A DNA stretch of 64,000 bases, from contig CP157796.1 in assembly GCA_040112665.1 (NCBI GenBank), positions 2,319,501 to 2,383,500 on the forward strand. The letters are read 5' to 3'. Source of the stretch: Oceanicaulis sp. (lineage in GTDB: Bacteria; Pseudomonadota; Alphaproteobacteria; Caulobacterales; Maricaulaceae). Shown piece by piece: positions 57,537-64,000 of the stretch (position 1 is the first letter of the stretch; each line of letters opens with the position of its first letter). Both the position numbers and the translations under genes were made by a program. The notes under the pieces are model-generated. The model was not told the DNA's origin. It did not search any database and worked only from the letters and a program-made list of their open reading frames with translations.

Positions 57537-59630
57537 ATGGCTTATATCGTCGTCTTCGCGCCGCTCCTCGCAGCGATCATCGCCGGGCTGTTTCAAAAGC
57601 AGATCGGCGACCGCGCCGCCCAGATCCTGACCACCGGCGCGACAATTCTGGCCGCCGTGGTTTCGGTCGCCGTCTTCTTCGACGTGGCGGTGGGCGGAAA
57701 CGCGCGGACCCACGAGCTCGCCACCTGGATGGCGATCGGCCAGTTCGAGGTGAGCTGGGCGATCAAGCTCGACACGCTCTCCGCGGTGATGCTGGTGGTG
57801 ATCACCAGCGTCTCCAGCCTCGTGCACGTCTACTCCTGGGGCTACATGTCCCACGACCCGCACCGGGCGCGCTTCTTCGCGTACCTGTCGCTGTTCACCT
57901 TCGCGATGCTGTCGCTGGTGACCGCGGACAACCTGATCCAGATGTTCTTCGGCTGGGAGGGCGTGGGGCTCGCCTCCTATCTGCTGATCGGCTTCTGGTA
58001 CAAGAAAGAGAGCGCCAACGCGGCCGCCATCAAGGCCTTCGTCACCAACCGGGTGGGCGATTTCGGCCTGGCGCTGGGCGTGATGGCGGTGTTCGCCGTG
58101 TTCGGCACGGTGAAGTTCGACGAGATCTTCGCACAGATCCCTGAGATGTCCGACGCGGTGCTGACCGTGTTCGGCATGCAGTTCCAGGCGCTGGAGCTGA
58201 TCGCTTTCCTGCTGTTCATCGGCGCGATGGGCAAGTCCGCGCAGTTCTTCCTGCATGTCTGGCTGCCCGACGCGATGGAAGGCCCCACGCCGGTCTCCGC
58301 GCTCATTCACGCCGCGACCATGGTGACCGCGGGCGTGTTCCTGGTCTGCCGGATGTACCCGGTCTACGAGCTCGCGCCGAACACCAGCGCGGTGATCACC
58401 TTCATCGGCGCGATCACGGCGATCTTCGCCGCGACCGTCGGCGTGGTGCAGAACGACATCAAGCGGGTGATCGCGTATTCGACCTGCTCGCAGCTGGGCT
58501 ACATGTTCTTCGCGGCGGGCCTGGGACTTTATTCCGCGGCGATGTTCCACCTGTTCACGCACGCCTTCTTCAAGGCGCTGCTGTTCCTGGGCGCGGGCTC
58601 GGTCATTCACGGCCTGCACGACGAGCAGGACATGCGCAACATGGGCGGCATCTACAAGCTGCTGCCGATGACCTGGATCCTGATGATCATCGGCACGCTG
58701 GCGCTGACCGGCGTGGGCGTCCCGCTGCTCGGGATCGGCTTTGCGGGCTTCTATTCGAAGGACATGATCATCGAGGAAGCCTTCGCCATGGGCCAGGAAG
58801 GCCTGCCCTTCGGCCTGTTCGCCTTCTGGATCGGGATCCTCGCGGCGGGGCTGACCAGCTTCTACTCCTGGCGGCTGATCTTCATGACGTTCCACGGCAA
58901 GCACCGCGGCGATCCTGAAAACCTCAAGCACGCCCATGAAAGCGGCTGGGTGATGCTCACCCCGCTGATCCTGCTGGCCGTCGGCGCGGTGTTCGCGGGG
59001 GCGGCGTTCAAGTCCGACTTCGTGGGCGAGCGCGCCCAGACCTTCTGGGGCGAGTCCCTGCCGGCCGGCGCGTACTCGGACTACAAGTACGGCCCCGACA
59101 GCGGCTACGGCGATCACGGGACGGGCGGTTACGCTGACGAGGCGACTGCAGCCGCGGCCGCTGAAACCGGCGAGGGCGCTTACCGCGACGAGGCCTATGG
59201 CGAAGACGACTATGGCGGAGAGACCGCCAGCCCGCGCCACCCCGCCTGGGTGCTGATCCTGCCGGTGGCGGTGTCCGCGCTCGGCTTCGCGCTGGCCTGG
59301 TTCTTCTACATGGCCAATCCGGGCCTTCCTGCGCGCATCGCCGCGCGCGGCGGTCCGCTTCACGCCTTCCTTTACAACAAGTGGTATTTCGACGAGCTCT
59401 ACGACGCGGTCTTCGTGCGCGGGTCACGGGCGCTCGGCGACCTGTTCTGGAAGTTCGGCGACCGTAAGGTCATCGACGGGCTCGGCCCGAACGGCTTTGC
59501 GGCCACCGCGCTCGCAGGCGCGCGCCGCATCGCCAAATTCCAGAGCGGATACGTCTACCACTACGCATTCGTCATGCTGATCGGGGTGCTGGGTCTGGCG
59601 CTCTGGGTCGTCGCACGCGCCGGGGTGTAA
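57537..59630 (+). CDS. nuoL: NADH-quinone oxidoreductase subunit L with Tyr/Gly/Asp-rich insert
   Basis: A 697-residue proton-pumping subunit, the largest of the membrane arm, with the long lateral helix at the C-terminus. Signatures: [19 protein letters not shown], the lysine and histidine in [15 protein letters not shown], and [21 protein letters not shown] soluble insert at about residues 505-565 is rich in Tyr, Gly, Asp and Ala ([22 protein letters not shown]) before the last two helices; the E. coli protein (613 residues) lacks it. Confidence 0.97.
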   Translation: MAYIVVFAPLLAAIIAGLFQKQIGDRAAQILTTGATILAAVVSVAVFFDVAVGGNARTHELATWMAIGQFEVSWAIKLDTLSAVMLVVITSVSSLVHVYSWGYMSHDPHRARFFAYLSLFTFAMLSLVTADNLIQMFFGWEGVGLASYLLIGFWYKKESANAAAIKAFVTNRVGDFGLALGVMAVFAVFGTVKFDEIFAQIPEMSDAVLTVFGMQFQALELIAFLLFIGAMGKSAQFFLHVWLPDAMEGPTPVSALIHAATMVTAGVFLVCRMYPVYELAPNTSAVITFIGAITAIFAATVGVVQNDIKRVIAYSTCSQLGYMFFAAGLGLYSAAMFHLFTHAFFKALLFLGAGSVIHGLHDEQDMRNMGGIYKLLPMTWILMIIGTLALTGVGVPLLGIGFAGFYSKDMIIEEAFAMGQEGLPFGLFAFWIGILAAGLTSFYSWRLIFMTFHGKHRGDPENLKHAHESGWVMLTPLILLAVGAVFAGAAFKSDFVGERAQTFWGESLPAGAYSDYKYGPDSGYGDHGTGGYADEATAAAAAETGEGAYRDEAYGEDDYGGETASPRHPAWVLILPVAVSALGFALAWFFYMANPGLPARIAARGGPLHAFLYNKWYFDELYDAVFVRGSRALGDLFWKFGDRKVIDGLGPNGFAATALAGARRIAKFQSGYVYHYAFVMLIGVLGLALWVVARAGV

Positions 59631-59637
59631 CGGGGAC

Positions 59638-61185
59638 ATGCTGAGCCAGCTTCCAATCCTTTCCGCCATCACCTTCCTGCCGGCGCTGGGCGCGGTGGCG
59701 ATCCTCATCCTGCGCGCGCTCATGCGCAAAGAGGACGCCGCGGCGCTGGACACCAACGCCAAGGGCGTGGCGCTGTTCATCTCGGGCTTCGTGTTCGTGC
59801 TCAGCGTGCTGATGGTGCTGGAGTTCGACGCCTCGAACCCGGCCTATCAGTTCGTGGAGACCGCGCCCTGGCTCGCCGATCTCGGGATCGCCTACAAGAT
59901 GGGCGTGGACGGAATCAGCGTGCTCTTCGTGCTGCTGACCGCCTTCCTGCTGCCGATCTGCATCCTGGCGAGCTGGGGTCTCAAAAAGCGCGTGGCCGAC
60001 TACATGGCCGCCTTCCTGCTTCTGGAGACGCTGGTCATCGGCGTGTTCTGCGCGCTGGATCTGGTGCTGTTCTACATCTTCTTCGAAGGCTCTCTGATCC
60101 CGATGTTCCTGATCATCGGGGTGTGGGGCGGGGCGAACCGCATCTACGCGGCGTTCAAGTTCTTCCTGTACACCTTCGTCGGCTCGGTGCTGATGCTCGC
60201 GGCGATGATCGTGATGTTCATCACCGCAGGCACGACCGACATGGAAGTGCTGGCGACCTTCCCGTTCGCCGAGAGCCTGCAGACCTGGCTGTGGCTGGGA
60301 TTCTTCGCGAGCTTCGCGGTGAAGATGCCGATGTGGCCGGTGCACACCTGGCTCCCCGACGCGCACGTCGAGGCGCCCACCGCCGGCTCTGTCATCCTGG
60401 CGGGCATCCTTCTCAAGCTCGGCGGTTACGGGTTCCTGCGGTTCTCGCTGCCGATGTTCCCAGCCGCGAGCGACTATTTCGCGCCGCTGGTCTTCGTGCT
60501 GTCGATCATCGCGATCGTGTACACCTCGCTGGTCGCCTTCCGGCAGACCGACATCAAGAAGCTCATCGCCTATTCCTCGGTGGCCCACATGGGCTTCGTG
60601 ACGCTGGGGATTTTCGCGGGTAACGAGCTCGGCGTTCAGGGCGCGATCTTCCAGATGATCAGCCACGGGCTGATCTCGGGCGCGCTCTTCCTTCTGGTGG
60701 GCGTGATCTACGACCGCTTCCACACCCGCGAGATCGCCTTCTACGGCGGGCTGGTGCACAAGATGCCGGTCTACGCCGCCTTTTTCGGCCTGTTCGCGAT
60801 GGCCAATGTGGGCCTTCCGGGCACGTCGGGCTTCGTGGGCGAGATCACCACCATGATGGGCGCGTTCGAGGTCGATCCGCGCGTGGCCTTCGGCGCCGCG
60901 CTCGGGGTGATCTTCTCGGCGGTCTACATGCTGACCCTCTACAAGAAGGTCGTGCTGGGCGAGCTGGGCAATCCCAAGCTCGAGGCCGCGACCGATCTGA
61001 ACGGCAGGGAGTGGATCAACCTGTCCATTCTCGCCGCGCTCACCGTGTATTTCGGCTTCTTCACCACGCCGATCACCGAAACCACGCGCGCCAGCGTCGA
61101 GGCGCTGATCGCACAGTACCAGACCGCGATCGAAGCGCCGTTCGAACCGATCGAACCCGCGCCGTTCCAAGACATCGAAGGCTGA
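59638..61185 (+). CDS. nuoM: NADH-quinone oxidoreductase subunit M
   Basis: A 515-residue antiporter-like subunit with about fourteen helices. Signatures: [20 protein letters not shown]-like stretch at about 142-161, the charged lysine in [27 protein letters not shown] (about 228-254) and [17 protein letters not shown]. It starts 7 bases after nuoL. Confidence 0.98.
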   Translation: MLSQLPILSAITFLPALGAVAILILRALMRKEDAAALDTNAKGVALFISGFVFVLSVLMVLEFDASNPAYQFVETAPWLADLGIAYKMGVDGISVLFVLLTAFLLPICILASWGLKKRVADYMAAFLLLETLVIGVFCALDLVLFYIFFEGSLIPMFLIIGVWGGANRIYAAFKFFLYTFVGSVLMLAAMIVMFITAGTTDMEVLATFPFAESLQTWLWLGFFASFAVKMPMWPVHTWLPDAHVEAPTAGSVILAGILLKLGGYGFLRFSLPMFPAASDYFAPLVFVLSIIAIVYTSLVAFRQTDIKKLIAYSSVAHMGFVTLGIFAGNELGVQGAIFQMISHGLISGALFLLVGVIYDRFHTREIAFYGGLVHKMPVYAAFFGLFAMANVGLPGTSGFVGEITTMMGAFEVDPRVAFGAALGVIFSAVYMLTLYKKVVLGELGNPKLEAATDLNGREWINLSILAALTVYFGFFTTPITETTRASVEALIAQYQTAIEAPFEPIEPAPFQDIEG

Positions 61186-61192
61186 TCGTCCC

Positions 61193-62647
61193 ATGACCGC
61201 TCAGGCGCTCCTCTCCGATCTCGGACACATGATCCCCGAGCTGATCCTGGCGATCGGCGCGATGGCTCTGCTGATGCTGGGCGTGTACTGGAAGAACGCC
61301 GAGGCGGGCGCGAAGCTCGTCATGCGGCTTGCGACCGGGCTTCTGGTCGTCGCCGCGGGCGCGGCGGTCTTCACCGCGACCGGCGAGCCGGCGGACCTGT
61401 TCTTCGACGCCTTCTCGGTGGACGCCTACTCGCTCTACGCCAAGACCGCGGTCTTCCTGGCCGCGGCGGTCGCGCTCATCCTGGCCTCGCGCTATCTCGA
61501 AACCGAGCGGCTTCTGAAGCCCGAATATCCGGTTCTGATCACGCTGGCCTCGCTGGGCATGGCCTTCATGGTCAGCGCGGACGACCTGATGACGCTCTAT
61601 CTCGGCCTCGAGATGCAGTCGCTGGCGGTCTACATCCTCGCCGCCTTCAACCGCGACAGCCTCCGGGCGTCCGAGGCGGGCCTGAAATACTTCGTGCTCG
61701 GCGCGCTCAGCTCGGGCCTTCTGCTTTACGGGGCGTCGCTGGTCTACGGCTTCACCGGGTCGACCAGCTTCGAGCTCATCGCCGTCGCCGCGGCCGAGGA
61801 GGGGACCAATATCGGTCTTCTGTTCGGCATGGTGTTCGTGATCTCCGGCATCGCCTTCAAGATCTCCGCTGCGCCCTTCCACATGTGGACCCCTGACGTC
61901 TACGAGGGCGCGCCCACGCCGGTCGCGGCCTTCTTCGCCACCGCGCCGAAGCTCGCCGCGATGGCGCTTCTGTCGCGCGTCCTGTTCGAGGCCTTCGGCC
62001 CGCTGGTCGACGACTGGCGGCAGATCGTGATCGTGATCGCGATCCTGTCCATGGCGGTGGGCGCGTTCGGCGCGCTGATGCAGACCAACATCAAGCGCCT
62101 GATGGGCTATTCCTCGATCGGCAATGTCGGCTACGCGCTCGTCGGCCTGGCCGCCGGCACCCAGCTCGGCGTCTGGTCGGTGCTCCTTTACATGACGCTC
62201 TATGTCGTCGGCGTGGCCGGCGCGTTCGCGGTGATCCTGTCCATGCGCCGCGCCGAAGGCATGGTGGAGCGCATCGAGGATCTCGCCGGCGTCGCGCAGA
62301 CCCGACCGGTGCTCGGCCTGTCGATGACCGCGCTGATGTTCTCGATCGGCGGCATGCCGTTCCTGGTGGGCTTCTTCGGCAAGCTGATGGTGTTCTACGC
62401 CGCGGCCAGCGCGGGGCTGGTCTGGCTGGTGGTCGTCGCGCTGCTCTTCTCGGCGGTGTCGATCGCCTACTATCTGCGCGTCGTGAAGGTGATGTGGTTC
62501 GACGAGCCCCAGGGCGAGTTCCAGCCCGCGCCGGGCGGGGTGGCCTTCGTGAGCCGCGCGGCGGGGCTTGCGACCGTGGCGCTGGTGCCGTTCGTGGCGA
62601 TCCTGTTCGTGCAGGTGATCCGCGCGGGCGGCGGCATCGGCGGCTAG
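61193..62647 (+). CDS. nuoN: NADH-quinone oxidoreductase subunit N
   Basis: A 484-residue antiporter-like subunit. Signatures: LMTLYLGLEMQSLAVYIL, SEAGLKYFVLGALSSGLLLYG, the lysine in AFKISAAPFHMWTPDVYEGAPTPV (about 222-245) and NIKRLMGYSSIGNVGY. It ends the nuo operon; birA follows after 4 bases, so birA and coaX are likely on the same transcript, an order shared with many alphaproteobacteria. Confidence 0.98.
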   Translation: MTAQALLSDLGHMIPELILAIGAMALLMLGVYWKNAEAGAKLVMRLATGLLVVAAGAAVFTATGEPADLFFDAFSVDAYSLYAKTAVFLAAAVALILASRYLETERLLKPEYPVLITLASLGMAFMVSADDLMTLYLGLEMQSLAVYILAAFNRDSLRASEAGLKYFVLGALSSGLLLYGASLVYGFTGSTSFELIAVAAAEEGTNIGLLFGMVFVISGIAFKISAAPFHMWTPDVYEGAPTPVAAFFATAPKLAAMALLSRVLFEAFGPLVDDWRQIVIVIAILSMAVGAFGALMQTNIKRLMGYSSIGNVGYALVGLAAGTQLGVWSVLLYMTLYVVGVAGAFAVILSMRRAEGMVERIEDLAGVAQTRPVLGLSMTALMFSIGGMPFLVGFFGKLMVFYAAASAGLVWLVVVALLFSAVSIAYYLRVVKVMWFDEPQGEFQPAPGGVAFVSRAAGLATVALVPFVAILFVQVIRAGGGIGG

Positions 62648-62651
62648 CGCT

Positions 62652-63374
62652 TTGCGCGTCGAGGTCTTCGACGAACTGGACTCCACCAACGAGGAGGCCA
62701 AGCGCCGCGCCGCCTCCGGCGAGGCCGGCCCGCTCTGGATCATGGCCCGCGCGCAGACCGCAGGGCGCGGCCGCCGCGGCCGGGCCTGGACCAGCGCAGG
62801 CGGCAATCTCTTCACTACAGGGCTCTACCGGCTCGACGCGACGCCGGCCGGGGCTGCGAACCTGTCTTTCGCCGCAGCGCTGGCGGTCGGCGATCTCGCC
62901 GCCAGCGTGATCGATCCCGCGCTGGTGAAGCTCAAATGGCCCAACGACGTCCTGATCGGCGGGCGGAAGACTTCCGGCATTCTGCTTGAAAGCGGCGCGC
63001 ATCAGGCGGGCGGGCTGTGGCTGGCGGTCGGGATCGGGGTCAATCTCGCCCACCATCCCGAGGACTCCGAACGTCCCGCCACGGATTTCTCGGTCCACGG
63101 CGCGTCCCTGACGCCCGAAGCCGCGCTCGAGACCCTGTCCGGGCGCTTCGAGCACTGGCGTCTCCAGCACCAGCGCGAGGGCTTCGCCCCGCTCAGGCAG
63201 GCCTGGCTCTCCCGCGCGCACGGGCTGGGAGAGCGCTGCACGGTCAGGCTCGAAGGCGAGACGCTGGAAGGCGTGTTCGCGGACCTGGCCGAGGACGGTG
63301 CGCTGAGGCTTGATTTGCCCGGCGGCGGACGGCGCCTTATCTCGGCGGGCGACGTGTTTTTTCCGCAAGGGTGA
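62652..63374 (+). CDS. birA: Biotin--[acetyl-CoA-carboxylase] ligase
   Basis: A 240-residue ligase that attaches biotin to the carboxyl carrier protein of acetyl-CoA carboxylase. Motifs: [14 protein letters not shown], the nucleotide loop [34 protein letters not shown] and the small C-terminal SH3-like domain (about 195-240) ending GDVFFPQG. It lacks the N-terminal HTH of E. coli BirA, so it is the monofunctional type. The TTG start is 4 bases after the nuoN stop. Confidence 0.95.
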   Translation: MRVEVFDELDSTNEEAKRRAASGEAGPLWIMARAQTAGRGRRGRAWTSAGGNLFTTGLYRLDATPAGAANLSFAAALAVGDLAASVIDPALVKLKWPNDVLIGGRKTSGILLESGAHQAGGLWLAVGIGVNLAHHPEDSERPATDFSVHGASLTPEAALETLSGRFEHWRLQHQREGFAPLRQAWLSRAHGLGERCTVRLEGETLEGVFADLAEDGALRLDLPGGGRRLISAGDVFFPQG

Positions 63375-63391
63375 AGCCTTTGCGGCGCGCT

Positions 63392-63516
63392 TTTCCTCCC
63401 CCGTTCACGGGGGAGGGGGACCACGAAGTGGTGGAGGGGGGAGCGGCTCGCAGAACCGCCGCAATCCCCCCCTCCGTCCGCTACGCGGACACCTCCCCCG
63501 CAGGCGGGGGAGGAAA
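63392..63516. repeat. 125-base palindromic intergenic element
   Basis: Imperfect inverted repeat between birA and coaX. The left arm is built of CCTCCCCCG-TTCA-CGGGGGAGG and CCACGAAGTGG; the right arm of CGTCCGCTACGCGGACA-like and CCTCCCCCGCAGGCGGGGGAGG-like hairpins (the latter 63493-63513), with a central GGGGGG/CCCCCCC pair flanking CGGCTCGCAGAACCGCCG. The whole can fold into a cloverleaf of three hairpins. It looks like a dispersed REP-type or MITE-like element of a kind common in alphaproteobacterial intergenic regions. Confidence 0.75.
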
Positions 63517-63541
63517 GAGCGTTGAGGATGAAGGAACGCCC

Positions 63542-64000
63542 ATGCTTCTCGCCATCGATTGCGGCAACACCAACACGCTCTTCGCCGTCCATGACGGGGC
63601 CGGCTGGCGGGCGCAGTGGCGCACCTCCACCCAGACCACCCGCACCGCGGACGAGTACGCGGTCTGGCTGAGCCAGCTTCTGCAGCTTCAGGACCTGTCG
63701 CTGAGAGACATCGAGAGCTGCGTGATTTCCACGGTGGTGCCCCAGTCGCTGTTCAATCTCAGAAACCTCGCCCGGCGCTATCTGGGCGGAGAGCCGATCG
63801 TGGTGGGAGAGCCGGGCGTCGATCTCGGCGTCAGCGTGAATCTGCGCCGTCCGTCCGAGGCGGGCGCGGACCGGCTTGTGAACGCGCTGGGCTGCCGGGT
63901 GAAATACGACGGCGCGCTGATCATCGTGGATTCAGGCACCGCGACAACGTTCGACGTGGTCAGCGCCGAGGGCGCGTTCGAGGGCGGGATCATCGCGCCG
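63542..64000 (+). CDS. coaX: Type III pantothenate kinase (3' end outside window)
   Basis: The first 153 codons of CoaX, which phosphorylates pantothenate in coenzyme A synthesis. The frame is open to the last base. Motifs: the ASKHA phosphate loop [25 protein letters not shown], the [10 protein letters not shown] motif with the catalytic Asp, and [20 protein letters not shown] precedes the ATG. It follows birA across the palindromic element; the same order is frequent in alphaproteobacteria. Confidence 0.96.
   Translation, partial: MLLAIDCGNTNTLFAVHDGAGWRAQWRTSTQTTRTADEYAVWLSQLLQLQDLSLRDIESCVISTVVPQSLFNLRNLARRYLGGEPIVVGEPGVDLGVSVNLRRPSEAGADRLVNALGCRVKYDGALIIVDSGTATTFDVVSAEGAFEGGIIAP

Overview
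This is a contiguous, GC-rich piece of an alphaproteobacterial chromosome with no prophage, insertion sequence, rRNA or CRISPR. Its content is housekeeping: an SUF iron-sulfur operon, glnB-glnA, tig-clpP-clpX-lon, tRNA-Val and tRNA-Asp genes upstream of a complete 14-subunit nuo (complex I) operon, then birA and coaX. Gene order, the MaeB-Pta fusion malic enzyme, the DgcB-like diguanylate cyclase, periplasmic lipoproteins and promoter -10 boxes of the GCTANNNT type fit a marine or stalked member of the Caulobacterales/Maricaulales (Hyphomonadaceae-like). That placement is inference from gene content and was not checked against a database.

Layout. 1-5308 (+): suf operon sufB (5' end cut off), a small membrane protein, sufC, sufD, sufS, sufT, sufA. 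5400-6339 (+): a glutathione S-transferase and a TfoX-N protein. 6323-15527 (-): a TMEM175-like channel, a diguanylate cyclase, an RhlE-type helicase, two periplasmic amidohydrolases, parE and a lytic transglycosylase lipoprotein. 15724-19083 (-): a large autotransporter. 19273-21067 (-): glnB-glnA. 21214-26738 (+): nnrDE, maeB, a MATE exporter. Then comes a methyltransferase (-) and a tandem pair of related secreted proteins (+). 29186-36105 (+): tRNA-Leu, tig, clpP, clpX, lon. 36246-42046: ilvE, a cyclophilin lipoprotein, a TetR regulator, pheA behind a Phe/Tyr-rich leader peptide with attenuator, tRNA-Val, an EF-hand protein and a CE15-like esterase. 42194-45813: tRNA-Asp and a MacAB-like efflux operon (-). 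46140-62647 (+): nuoA-N. 62652-64000 (+): birA and the start of coaX.

The most unusual content is accessory. The nuo operon carries six extra translationally coupled genes: a secreted protein between nuoC and nuoD, a SnoaL-like protein between nuoD and nuoE, a DUF4258/DUF2283 pair resembling a toxin-antitoxin module between nuoF and nuoG, and two related mini membrane proteins between nuoG and nuoH. NuoE and trigger factor both end in histone-H1-like Lys/Ala/Pro tails, NuoL has a Tyr/Gly/Asp-rich insert, and the MacA-like adaptor has a Spy/CpxP-like insert. The pheA leader is a textbook transcription attenuator readable directly from the DNA.

Functionally, the suf genes supply Fe-S clusters that complex I (NuoB, E, F, G, I) needs. 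glnB/glnA handle nitrogen status, and maeB and ilvE/pheA handle carbon and amino-acid supply. Tig, ClpXP and Lon form a protein-folding and turnover block.
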